Below, piece after piece: positions 9,743 through 17,470 of a stretch of DNA of 64,000 nt (the stretch's first letter is position 1; every line of letters begins with the position of its first letter). The DNA is taken from NCBI RefSeq assembly GCF_018492665.1, contig NZ_JAFVME010000014.1, positions 124,001 to 188,000 on the forward strand, written 5' to 3'. The stretch comes from Pedobacter sp. B4-66 (GTDB lineage: Bacteria > Bacteroidota > Bacteroidia > Sphingobacteriales > Sphingobacteriaceae). A program made the position numbers and the translations under genes. The notes beneath the pieces were generated by a model. The model was not told the DNA's origin and searched no databases. It saw only the letters and a list, made by a program, of their open reading frames with translations.

Positions 9743-9772
9743 AAATGACCTAGAAGTAATTTCGGGTCATTT
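9743..9772 (+). terminator. Intrinsic terminator after the 68-aa gene
   Basis: An 8-bp stem (AAATGACC/GGTCATTT) with a 14-nt loop is followed by a T-rich tract, about 40 bp after the small gene's stop codon. The remaining bases up to the next start show nothing else clear. Confidence 0.75.
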
Positions 9773-9949
9773 TTATTTACAGGAATCTGCAAATTAACTA
9801 CTTAAAATACGGTTTCTCATTTTTTTTCATCTGCACTGTAACCTTTTACACCATTTGAGCATCTTATAAATAACTAAATAAGAATCACAAAACCATTCAC
9901 ATATTCGATTAATATGCTTAAAAGCGTATGTGGAAAAACTATGCATATT

Positions 9950-12409
9950 ATGAAACCTAATAAATACATTTTACTTCTTGTCCTATTCCTTAGCACTCTG
10001 CTATTTACAGTCGCAAATGCTCAAACAGACAATACAACTGGAGAAATATCCGGTAAAGTTTTAGACGAACAACAAAAAGCATTTCCATATGCTACTATCA
10101 GCTTGTTAAACGTCAAAGATTCAACTGCTATAAAAGGTACACTCACCTCCGATAATGGCACTTATCAATTAAAAGAAATTAAACAGGGTAGTTACCTAAT
10201 AGCCATCTATGTAGTGGGGTATAAAAAGGTATTTAAGGGTCCTTACATTATAAGTCCAACCAAAAAGTCTCATGAACTGGGCGATGTGCAATTGGCTACA
10301 GACGCAAAACAACTAAAAGGTGTTGAAATTGTTAAACAAAAACCACTGATAGAAAGACAAATTGATAAAACCGTAATAAATGTAGAGAATAGTGCATTGG
10401 CGGCAGGTAATACAGCGCTCGATATTTTACAGAAATCTCCTGGCGTTACTGTTGATAAAGATGGCAAAATTAGCCTAAAAGGTAAGCAAGGAGTAACAAT
10501 AATGCTTGATGGCAAACCTACTTATCTATCTTCAGAGCAATTGGCCAACTTACTTCGATCTACTGAAGGTAACGCCATTCAATCTATCGAATTAATCACC
10601 AACCCTTCAGCAAAATATGATGCAGCAGGTAACTCCGGAATCATCAACATCAAATTGAAAAAGAACCGAAATTATGGCACCAATGGATCTGTACTTGGAG
10701 GTGTGGGCTATGGCAAATACTACAAAGCAAATGGTGGCCTAAACCTAAATCACCGCGAAAAGAAAATCAATGTCTTTGGAAATTACGATTACGGTCGCAA
10801 CAAGTCATTTGGTAGTACAGATATTGTAAGGGTAAACAATACGGCAACCGATCAAACCTATTTTGATCAAACCAACAGCAACATACGACGCAGAAATAAT
10901 AGCAACTATAAAGGTGGCATAGACTATTTTATTAACGACAAGAACACTATTGGCTTTGCTTTTAATGGATATAATGCAAACGGAAAAAACGCATCAGATG
11001 TACTTACTTTAATAGGCGATCAGCCTTCCAAAACAGATTCATCTGTGGTGGCACAAAACCCAAATAAGTATAAGTATACCGGCATGTCGTATAATCTGAA
11101 CTATAAGGGAACAATAGATAGCCTTGGTCAAGAGATAACTATCGACGCTGATTATTCAGAGCATATCGGCAGACAGGATAATAATTTCAACAACAGATAC
11201 TTTAATAACCAAGGGCAAACTTCTAAACCCGATTATATTTTCAGAAATGCTACGCCATCAACAACTAAAATATGGGCAGGAAAAACTGATTACACCTATC
11301 CTATTAACAAAGAGATGAAACTCGAAGTTGGTTTAAAATCAAGCTTTGTAGAAACCGACAATAACTTCATATTTGAGAATTATGAAAACAATCAATGGCA
11401 GAATGATACAAAACGCAGCAATCAGTTCCTATACGACGAAAACATTAATGCTGCCTACGCTAACTTTAGTAAAAAGTTTAAAACAACATCTGTACAATTA
11501 GGTTTAAGAGCCGAACAAACCAACTCAAAAGGAAATTCGCTTACAGAGCAAAAAGTAGTAAACAGACACTATATCAATCTTTTCCCCAGTATATTCATCA
11601 ACCAGGAATTATCAAAAGATCATGATATGGGATTCTCTTACAGCAGAAGAATTGATCGCCCTGATTATGGCTCATTAAACCCATTCATTTATTACCTTGA
11701 CTTATATACTTATAGATTTGGTAATCCATTCCTAAAACCACAATATACCAATGCCTTTGAACTATCTTATTCTTACAAAAAAACCTTAAACGTAACCTTT
11801 GGATACAGTCATACTACTGATGTAATTTCTGATGTTCTGTTAACCGATACAGTTAAGAAAACAATCTTCATATCTAATCAGAATCTTGCTACACAGGATG
11901 CATACAACCTGAACATTAGTTATCCAATACAAATAGCCAAATGGTGGAGCAGTAATAATAACTTCACAGGTTTCTACAATAATTTTAAAACACCAGACCT
12001 TTTAGGCAAACCATATCAAAGTGGAAGAGTTGCATTTAACTTCAATACAACCCAAACCATTACCCTAAACCCAACACTTAATGTAGAGTTGAGTGGGTTT
12101 TATCAATCTAAACAGGTTTACGGCACCATATTGATAGACCCTCAATACGGCATTGATTTAGGCATAAGTAAAACATTTCTGGATAAAAAACTTAATGTCA
12201 AACTTGCAGCAAATGATCTATTTAAAATGCAAAAAAGTGTAATTACAAGTGCCCTATCTTCACAAAACTATGTTGTTAATGAAAGATGGGAAAGCCAGGT
12301 ATTCCGCTTAACATGCACTTACCGCTTTGGAAGTAATGATATCAAAGCAGCCCGTCAGCGTTCTGGCGGTTCTGAGTCAGAAGGCCGAAGGGTTAAATCA
12401 GGCAAATAG
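9950..12409 (+). CDS. Outer-membrane beta-barrel protein, TonB-receptor-like (OMP_b-brl_3 type)
   Basis: Large outer-membrane protein with the plan signal peptide, CarboxypepD_reg-like domain, plug-like domain, beta-barrel. The start chosen is the ATG giving MKPNKYILLLVLFLSTLLF...ANAQ; in-frame ATGs 9 and 36 bases earlier would add residues before the signal peptide. The regulatory domain is seen as GEISGKVLDEQQKAFPYATI. The plug-like part has ALDILQKSPGVTVDKDGKIS and GVTIMLDGKPTYLSSEQLA, both typical of this Bacteroidota group. The barrel (FSYSRRIDRPDYGSLNPF) ends in CTYRFG followed by a short basic/serine tail. The substrate is unknown. Such proteins are abundant in this phylum and are often not nutrient-specific. 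Confidence 0.9.
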   Translation: MKPNKYILLLVLFLSTLLFTVANAQTDNTTGEISGKVLDEQQKAFPYATISLLNVKDSTAIKGTLTSDNGTYQLKEIKQGSYLIAIYVVGYKKVFKGPYIISPTKKSHELGDVQLATDAKQLKGVEIVKQKPLIERQIDKTVINVENSALAAGNTALDILQKSPGVTVDKDGKISLKGKQGVTIMLDGKPTYLSSEQLANLLRSTEGNAIQSIELITNPSAKYDAAGNSGIINIKLKKNRNYGTNGSVLGGVGYGKYYKANGGLNLNHREKKINVFGNYDYGRNKSFGSTDIVRVNNTATDQTYFDQTNSNIRRRNNSNYKGGIDYFINDKNTIGFAFNGYNANGKNASDVLTLIGDQPSKTDSSVVAQNPNKYKYTGMSYNLNYKGTIDSLGQEITIDADYSEHIGRQDNNFNNRYFNNQGQTSKPDYIFRNATPSTTKIWAGKTDYTYPINKEMKLEVGLKSSFVETDNNFIFENYENNQWQNDTKRSNQFLYDENINAAYANFSKKFKTTSVQLGLRAEQTNSKGNSLTEQKVVNRHYINLFPSIFINQELSKDHDMGFSYSRRIDRPDYGSLNPFIYYLDLYTYRFGNPFLKPQYTNAFELSYSYKKTLNVTFGYSHTTDVISDVLLTDTVKKTIFISNQNLATQDAYNLNISYPIQIAKWWSSNNNFTGFYNNFKTPDLLGKPYQSGRVAFNFNTTQTITLNPTLNVELSGFYQSKQVYGTILIDPQYGIDLGISKTFLDKKLNVKLAANDLFKMQKSVITSALSSQNYVVNERWESQVFRLTCTYRFGSNDIKAARQRSGGSESEGRRVKSGK

Positions 12410-12412
12410 ACG

Positions 12413-12748
12413 CTAGTTATACTTCTCCTGAACCTTTTTGCTGAGCTTTCTTAGCACAAAGGTTCGGGATTCTGCTACCCTGCTTTTCAATTCAGGGTCG
12501 GGCAATACCTCCAGACTATCTAAAGATATCCATTGTCGCTTTGCCATATGATATGCTTGCTGCACTCCAGGTCTGGCTACCAGCATATCAAACTCATCAG
12601 GATCACATTTAATAGACAACCGACCTTCCTCAAGAGACATAATCAAATAGATTTTTTCTTCTATCATAAAGCAAAGATGATCCCATTTCATGCCCTCGGT
12701 AGTTCCCTTTAGGCTCAGACAGTAATCTCTAAATGTTTCAATATCCAT
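12413..12748 (-). CDS. MmcQ/YjbR family protein
   Basis: Small protein (111 residues) of the MmcQ/YjbR family, with a CyaY-like fold usually described as DNA-binding-like but without a firm function. The family pattern is clear: MDIETFRDYCLSL at the N-terminus, KWDHLCFMIEEKIYLIM, then CDPDEFDMLV, and a C-terminal helix SRTFVLRKLSKK. The ATG at 12748 is preferred over a TTG nine bases upstream. It converges tail-to-tail with the beta-barrel gene with only three bases between the stop codons, and no terminator hairpin is evident. Confidence 0.88.
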   Translation of the reverse strand: MDIETFRDYCLSLKGTTEGMKWDHLCFMIEEKIYLIMSLEEGRLSIKCDPDEFDMLVARPGVQQAYHMAKRQWISLDSLEVLPDPELKSRVAESRTFVLRKLSKKVQEKYN

Positions 12749-12787
12749 AACAAGCAATTAAGACCTAAAGTTAAAAACTATTTTATC

Positions 12788-12795
12788 TAAGTTTG
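12788..12795 (+). promoter_or_regulatory. Candidate -7 box of mnmD
   Basis: TAAGTTTG matches the Bacteroidota -7 consensus TAnnTTTG exactly. It ends only five bases before the mnmD ATG, so a transcript from it would have little or no leader. No clear TTG lies at the expected upstream distance, which keeps confidence low. Confidence 0.4.
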
Positions 12796-12800
12796 TATGG

Positions 12801-13472
12801 ATGAATAAACTTATCCAAACTGCCGATGGTTCAAACACCCTATACAATGAAAGTATTGGCGAAAATTATCATTCCAAGCACGGAGCCTTACAAGAAAGCA
12901 AACATGTATTTATTGATGCCGGTTTAAAACATGCAATAACCAGCTTTCCAGATGAAGAAATATCCATCTTAGAGGTTGGTTTTGGTACAGGTCTTAATTT
13001 TTTGATGAGCATTGCTCATTGTACAGAACACCAAATAATACTTAAATATACGGGACTAGAGGCATTTCCTTTAAGGATTGAAGAATTAGAATCAACAGGC
13101 TACAATGCATACGTATCAGATGCAATTTGGAATAGTCTGATTGACAACTACGGAAAAGCATTACTGCAAGCGGTAAACCTGTTGCCTGATCAGCAACTTA
13201 AAATTGTACAAACTTATCTTCATAGGTTTGAGACAACACAAAGGTTTGACCTCATTTACTTTGATGCCTTTTCAGTTCAGCATCAACCTGAAATGTGGAC
13301 GGACGAAATCATTACCCATACCTGTCAGTTTTTAAAACCGAGAGGAATATTTGTTACTTATGCCATCACCGGAAAACTTAAGCGTGCACTCAAAGCCGTC
13401 GGCTTTACCATAGAAAAACTACCCGGAGCACCCGGAAAACGGGAAATGCTAAGAGCAACCAAAACATTTTAA
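12801..13472 (+). CDS. mnmD: tRNA 5-methylaminomethyl-2-thiouridine-forming methyltransferase MnmD
   Basis: SAM-dependent methyltransferase that performs the last step of mnm5U34 formation at the wobble position of certain tRNAs. It is the stand-alone equivalent of the N-terminal domain of E. coli MnmC. The family N-terminus is present (TADGSNTLYNESIGENYHS and GALQESKHVF). The SAM-binding loop is EVGFGTGLNF (about residues 57-66). Motif FDLIYFDAFSVQHQPEMW follows, and the C-terminus carries PGAPGKREMLRA, the usual MnmD ending. No FAD-dependent MnmC oxidase domain is attached. The 223-residue length is normal for this form. Confidence 0.95.
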   Translation: MNKLIQTADGSNTLYNESIGENYHSKHGALQESKHVFIDAGLKHAITSFPDEEISILEVGFGTGLNFLMSIAHCTEHQIILKYTGLEAFPLRIEELESTGYNAYVSDAIWNSLIDNYGKALLQAVNLLPDQQLKIVQTYLHRFETTQRFDLIYFDAFSVQHQPEMWTDEIITHTCQFLKPRGIFVTYAITGKLKRALKAVGFTIEKLPGAPGKREMLRATKTF

Positions 13473-13535
13473 ACCAAATAGTTATCTATAAACCACAAAC
13501 TACCAACGATATTAGAAACACGACGCTGTTAATTT

Positions 13536-13581
13536 TGTTAGTTAAGTAATAGTGCTCTTGTGCAAGAGACCCTTAACAACA
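13536..13581 (+). other. Leader stem-loop upstream of the aldo/keto reductase
   Basis: TGTT(A)GTTAAG pairs with CTTAACAACA around one bulged A, enclosing a smaller hairpin CTCTT-GTGC-AAGAG. The structure ends 13 bases before the ATG at 13595. It lacks a T-run, so it is not a terminator; a role in mRNA stability or translation is only a guess. Confidence 0.4.
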
Positions 13582-13594
13582 GAAATTACAACAC

Positions 13595-14548
13595 ATGAAA
13601 AAGAGAAAACTAGGACATTCCGACCTATTTGTTTATCCAATAGCTTTTGGAGGGAACGTATTTGGCTGGACTGCCGATGAAAAAAGATCATTTGAAATAC
13701 TTGATGGCTTTACTGATGCGGGCTTTAACTTTATTGATACAGCAGATGTATATACCGCATGGGTACCCGGAAACTCCGGTGGCGAATCAGAAACAATAAT
13801 TGGCAACTGGATGTCCCAGAAAAAGAACAGAGATAAGATTATACTTGCCACAAAAGTTGGGGCTCCATTGCCTTCAGATAAAAAAGGTTTATCTAAAAAG
13901 TATATCTTTCAGGCAGTAGAAGACTCTTTAAAAAGATTAAAAACTGACTATATAGATCTTTATCAATCTCACTACGATGATCTCGATACGCCAATACAAG
14001 AAACTTTAGAGGCATACCATCAATTAATAAAAGAAGGCAAGGTCAGGTGGGTTGGGGCCTCTAACTTCTCACCAGAGCGTTTAATTGAATCACTAGAAAT
14101 AGCAAAGAAACTTAATCTCCCTAAATACCAAACCCTGCAACCAGAATACAACCTGTATCAGCGTGAAGGGTACGAAAAAAACTATGAGCAAATCGTACTG
14201 GACAACGAATTAGGGACAATTAACTATTATGCCCTTGCAAGTGGGTTCTTAACAGGAAAATACCGCTCAGAAGAAGACTTAAGCAAAAGTCAACGAGGGA
14301 GGGCAGTTAAAAACTACCTTAATGAAAGAGGTTTTAAAATATTAAAGGCTCTTGATGAAGTCTCAGAACAATACAGTGCAGATCAGGCAAGTATAGCTCT
14401 AGCGTGGTTAATAGCCCGTCCGTCAATAACTGCTCCAATTGTAAGTGTAACCAGTTTAGGTCAATTAGAGGATCTCAAAAAAGCAGCAACCTTAAAATTA
14501 AACGTTGAAGACATTGCAATCCTGGATGAGGCAAGTACCTGGGAATAA
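13595..14548 (+). CDS. Aldo/keto reductase
   Basis: Cytosolic NAD(P)H-dependent oxidoreductase with the AKR TIM-barrel fold, 317 residues. The catalytic tetrad is visible: D48 and Y53 in FIDTADVYTAW, the Lys in IILATKVG, and the His in DLYQSHYDDLD. The C-terminal nucleotide-binding region (ARPSITAPIVSVTSLGQLED) is typical of YghZ/Tas-like AKRs acting on small carbonyls. The natural substrate cannot be deduced. It is preceded by a structured leader and followed by a clear terminator, so it is probably monocistronic. Confidence 0.93.
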   Translation: MKKRKLGHSDLFVYPIAFGGNVFGWTADEKRSFEILDGFTDAGFNFIDTADVYTAWVPGNSGGESETIIGNWMSQKKNRDKIILATKVGAPLPSDKKGLSKKYIFQAVEDSLKRLKTDYIDLYQSHYDDLDTPIQETLEAYHQLIKEGKVRWVGASNFSPERLIESLEIAKKLNLPKYQTLQPEYNLYQREGYEKNYEQIVLDNELGTINYYALASGFLTGKYRSEEDLSKSQRGRAVKNYLNERGFKILKALDEVSEQYSADQASIALAWLIARPSITAPIVSVTSLGQLEDLKKAATLKLNVEDIAILDEASTWE

Positions 14549-14562
14549 CATATCTTTTAATT

Positions 14563-14602
14563 AAACAAACGCTTTGCTAAATATTTGGCAGGGCGTTTGT
14601 TT
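14563..14602 (+). terminator. Intrinsic terminator after the aldo/keto reductase
   Basis: A perfect 10-bp stem (AAACAAACGC/GCGTTTGTTT) with a 20-nt loop is followed by a short T-rich tract. Its position also argues against translation of the next gene from the TTG at 14585, which falls inside the loop. Confidence 0.85.
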
Positions 14603-14656
14603 TTAGTTAATTTTCCCTACGTTAAACTTTCACTAACTAGGTTCAACCAATCATCT

Positions 14657-15769
14657 ATGAGGAACATCGCACTCCCTTTTTATGCCAAACTAGCATTAGT
14701 GCTATTTGCAATCATTTGTTTAGGATACCTGGCTATTTTAGGACAAACATTACTGGCACCACTGCTAACCTCATTTCTATTGGCATTACTTTTACTGCCA
14801 CTCTCTAATTTTCTGGAGCAAAAATGGCGCTTTAAAAGAAGTCTGGCTTCAATTGTATCTGTGATACTAATGATTGCCTTTATATCAAGTATTTTATACT
14901 TTTTAGCCAATCAACTTACAGATTTATGGCAAGACTGGCCTGCACTAAAAAAACAAGGAGAAACCTCTTTTCACGATATCCAGAACTGGATATCCAACAC
15001 CTTTAACATCAATACCAAAAAGCAAATAGACTATTTAAAAGATAGTGCCAGCAGCGCTGTTTCTACCAGTGCAACAGTTTTAGGAGCAACGTTACTTACC
15101 CTATCCTCTACCCTGCTTTTCCTTTCATTCCTACTCCTTTTTACCTTTTTCATTTTAAACTACCGTAAAGTACTTTTCACCTTTTTAACCTCCGTATTTG
15201 AAGAGCAACATGCAGATAAGGTTAATGAAATACTAAGACGTATCCAATACATTATCAAGAAATACATTACAGGGTTATTCCTCCAAATGTTTATTGTAAC
15301 CCTATTGATGGTTTTAGTACTCTGGATTTTAAATGTGAAATATGCAGTTCTACTAGGTTTAATAGCCGGTATCTTTAACATTATACCTTACATTGGCATT
15401 TTCACCGCTTTATTAATTAGTTCACTGATCACCTTTGCCACTGCAGGTGCGGCTAAAATGTTGTTTGTAGTAACAGCCTTTGTAGGTGTCCACGCATTGG
15501 ATGGAAATGTATTGATGCCATTGGTAGTTGGATCAAAAGTAAAAATAAATGCCTTATTTGCCTTTATAGGCATAGTAGTTGGCGAAATGATATGGGGTAT
15601 ATCAGGTATGTTCTTGTGCATCCCTTATCTGGCAATGTTGAAGATAATATTTGATCGTGTAGACTCGCTAAAACCGTGGGGAATCTTGCTTGGTGGAGAA
15701 GAAAAACCACAGAAAAAACGTAAAGTGTATCGCCTAACCAAAAACATTAAGCTCGAAGAACAAGAATAA
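14657..15769 (+). CDS. AI-2E family transporter (UPF0118 permease)
   Basis: Inner-membrane protein of the PerM/TqsA (AI-2E) family, 370 residues from the ATG at 14657 (MRNIALPFYAK). An upstream TTG at 14585 lies within the preceding terminator and is rejected. About seven to eight hydrophobic helices are seen. They include an N-terminal triple (LALVLFAIICLGYLAILG onward), a soluble helical segment (WQDWPALKKQGETSFHDI), and a C-terminal set with the family motif PYIGIFTALL. Members export small solutes or act as Na+/H+ antiporters; a quorum-signal role should not be assumed. The C-terminus is basic (KPQKKRKVYRLTKNIKL). Confidence 0.9.
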   Translation: MRNIALPFYAKLALVLFAIICLGYLAILGQTLLAPLLTSFLLALLLLPLSNFLEQKWRFKRSLASIVSVILMIAFISSILYFLANQLTDLWQDWPALKKQGETSFHDIQNWISNTFNINTKKQIDYLKDSASSAVSTSATVLGATLLTLSSTLLFLSFLLLFTFFILNYRKVLFTFLTSVFEEQHADKVNEILRRIQYIIKKYITGLFLQMFIVTLLMVLVLWILNVKYAVLLGLIAGIFNIIPYIGIFTALLISSLITFATAGAAKMLFVVTAFVGVHALDGNVLMPLVVGSKVKINALFAFIGIVVGEMIWGISGMFLCIPYLAMLKIIFDRVDSLKPWGILLGGEEKPQKKRKVYRLTKNIKLEEQE

Positions 15770-15791
15770 ACAAATTTTAAACATGCATTAA

Positions 15792-16088
15792 ATGCCTGAA
15801 AACAGAACTCCACATATACTTAACACTTCTGCCACCTTACTTGGCCTCTGTTTTATAGTACTAACCTCCCTTAAGGTCGCAAAAATGAGTGATAGTACCC
15901 TCATTGATGAAACTACTGCTCTTGCAATTATTCTATTTATGACAGCATGTATTCTTTCATTTCTATCCATGAAAAGAAGAGGACCTGCAAATTATGGATT
16001 AGAAAGAACGGCCGACATTATATTTATATTCGGTCTTCTTGTTCTTTTTTTAACCACAATGATGGTTACCTTTAACGTCATAAAATAA
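15792..16088 (+). CDS. Small three-helix membrane protein
   Basis: A 98-residue hypothetical inner-membrane protein with three predicted helices: LNTSATLLGLCFIVLTSL, ALAIILFMTACILSFLSM and ADIIFIFGLLVLFLTTMMV. A basic loop (KRRGPANYGLERT) lies between helices two and three. It follows the permease by 22 bases and precedes mazG by 8, so it sits in a likely permease-hypothetical-mazG operon. I do not recognise a family with certainty; small membrane proteins of this type are common in Sphingobacteriaceae. Function unknown. Confidence 0.7.
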   Translation: MPENRTPHILNTSATLLGLCFIVLTSLKVAKMSDSTLIDETTALAIILFMTACILSFLSMKRRGPANYGLERTADIIFIFGLLVLFLTTMMVTFNVIK

Positions 16089-16096
16089 AACACCCA

Positions 16097-16906
16097 ATGC
16101 CTAATAATATACCGCCAGTTACCGCAAACGATCCAGCTTCGGCATTTCAACGACTATTAACAGTATTAGATACATTACGTACTCAATGTCCATGGGATAA
16201 AAAGCAAACCATGGAAACACTAAGACATTTAACTATCGAGGAAACTTATGAGTTATCTGACGCTATACTTGAGGGAGATTTGGATGAGGTAAAAAAGGAA
16301 CTGGGAGATGTAATGATGCACCTTGTATTTTACGCACGCATTGCTTCTGAAACCAATGATTTTACCATAATTGATGTACTTAACAGTGTGTGTGACAAAC
16401 TAATCAGCAGACACCCCCATATCTATGGAGATGTAGAGGTACAGGATGAAAATGATGTGAAACGCAACTGGGAACAACTAAAACTTAAAGAAGGTAACAA
16501 ATCTGTATTGTCAGGAGTACCGGCTAGTTTGCCCTCTCTGGTAAAAGCGAGTCGCATTCAGGAAAAAGCAAGAGGTGTTGGTTTCGACTGGGACAACAAG
16601 GAACAGGTGTGGGAAAAAGTTGAAGAAGAATTACAGGAATTTAAAGATGAATATAACGTATCAGACGATGCCACTATCGATATTGAAAAAGCAGAAGCTG
16701 AATTTGGTGACCTATTATTCTCGCTAATTAATTATGCTCGTTTCATTAACATCAACCCTGAAAATGCCTTAGAAAAAACCAATAAAAAATTCATCAAACG
16801 CTTCCAATACCTGGAAAGTAAGGCAAAAGAAAATGGCAAATCGCTTAATGACATGACCCTCTCTGAGATGGATATTTATTGGAATGAAGCCAAAAGCTTA
16901 AAGTAA
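16097..16906 (+). CDS. mazG: Nucleoside triphosphate pyrophosphohydrolase MazG
   Basis: Cytosolic enzyme that hydrolyses (d)NTPs to monophosphates and pyrophosphate, removing non-canonical nucleotides and modulating stress responses. The 269 residues hold two tandem MazG domains. The first has CPWDKKQTMETLRHLTIEET with the metal-binding EExxE and KKELGDVMMHL motifs. The second has ELQEFKDEYNV and EAEFGDLLFSLINYARF. The linker RIQEKARGVGFDWDN is a family hallmark. Length and domain order match E. coli MazG. It is the last gene before a 564-bp intergenic region. Confidence 0.95.
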   Translation: MPNNIPPVTANDPASAFQRLLTVLDTLRTQCPWDKKQTMETLRHLTIEETYELSDAILEGDLDEVKKELGDVMMHLVFYARIASETNDFTIIDVLNSVCDKLISRHPHIYGDVEVQDENDVKRNWEQLKLKEGNKSVLSGVPASLPSLVKASRIQEKARGVGFDWDNKEQVWEKVEEELQEFKDEYNVSDDATIDIEKAEAEFGDLLFSLINYARFININPENALEKTNKKFIKRFQYLESKAKENGKSLNDMTLSEMDIYWNEAKSLK

Positions 16907-16922
16907 CGACTCCAAAAGTATA

Positions 16923-16934
16923 TCAAACGTTTGC
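16923..16934. promoter_or_regulatory. LacI-type operator-like palindrome, distal copy
   Basis: TCAAACGTTTGC differs by one base from the perfect 12-bp palindrome GCAAACGTTTGC found 249 bp downstream. It lies 17 bases after mazG, within the region controlling SusC/SusD pair 1. Confidence 0.5.
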
Positions 16935-17171
16935 ATTCAAACTAACATACTGATATATTGACATTTACAATAACATAAAAATCTAGTTTATTTAATCCTT
17001 GGCAAAACCACCCGATTCTACATTTAAAAAGGATTAAATCAACTATTTTATGCTCACAGCTGCAAAAAAACAAACAACGAGGTATTTTATACGTTTCTAA
17101 AATGCGATAAATTTAACGATAAATTAATCGCATTTTAAATTCCGACAGTAGTTCTCTACAAAAAAGACAAA

Positions 17172-17183
17172 GCAAACGTTTGC
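17172..17183. promoter_or_regulatory. LacI-type operator palindrome GCAAACGTTTGC
   Basis: This perfect 12-bp palindrome centred on a CG step is the classical form of a LacI/GalR-family operator. It overlaps a second palindrome, TTGCGCAA (17180-17187). It sits about 290 bp before the susC ATG. No LacI-family gene is present in the window, so the regulator would be encoded elsewhere. Confidence 0.6.
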
Positions 17184-17470
17184 GCAACGTTTATGTTACA
17201 ATTCAATAGTTCCCAACTATTATTAATTCTACCTTCACTTTTAATACGTTACATCAGTTCATGCATTTAAAATGTTGATCTGAGTGGAAAAAAACTAAAC
17301 TACTAACCTAAACTATAATGAAACTTCATAGGGACTTCCTTATTGACTTTTTTCATTTTTGCTTCAGCACAGATATCCCTACGCCTTGTTTTTTAATTAC
17401 AGAAAGAACGCTCCTAAAATCAATTCCATTCTTTCAAAAACTAAAACAATAAACATATAAACCAATAAAT

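Larger units (their letters stand above)
16907..17470. other. 564-bp regulatory intergenic region upstream of SusC-1
   Basis: It holds two LacI-type palindromes (listed separately) and a strong imperfect hairpin at 17098-17137 with an 11-bp outer stem (TAAAATGCGAT/ATCGCATTTTA), which may end mazG transcription. A 44-codon open frame at 17318-17452 ends 18 bases before the susC ATG; it has no signal peptide or known motif and is probably chance, though a leader peptide is possible. No exact TAnnTTTG promoter was found in the last 170 bases. The final stretch before susC is A-rich and G-poor, as usual for Bacteroidota leaders. Confidence 0.5.

Noticed and set aside
14657..15769. Quorum-sensing (AI-2) export role for the AI-2E family permease
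   Set aside because: The family name is historical; no luxS or lsr-like gene is in the window and many members move other solutes.
17318..17452. 44-codon open frame just upstream of SusC pair 1
   Set aside because: No signal peptide, family or regulatory codon pattern; a leader peptide cannot be excluded but is unsupported.
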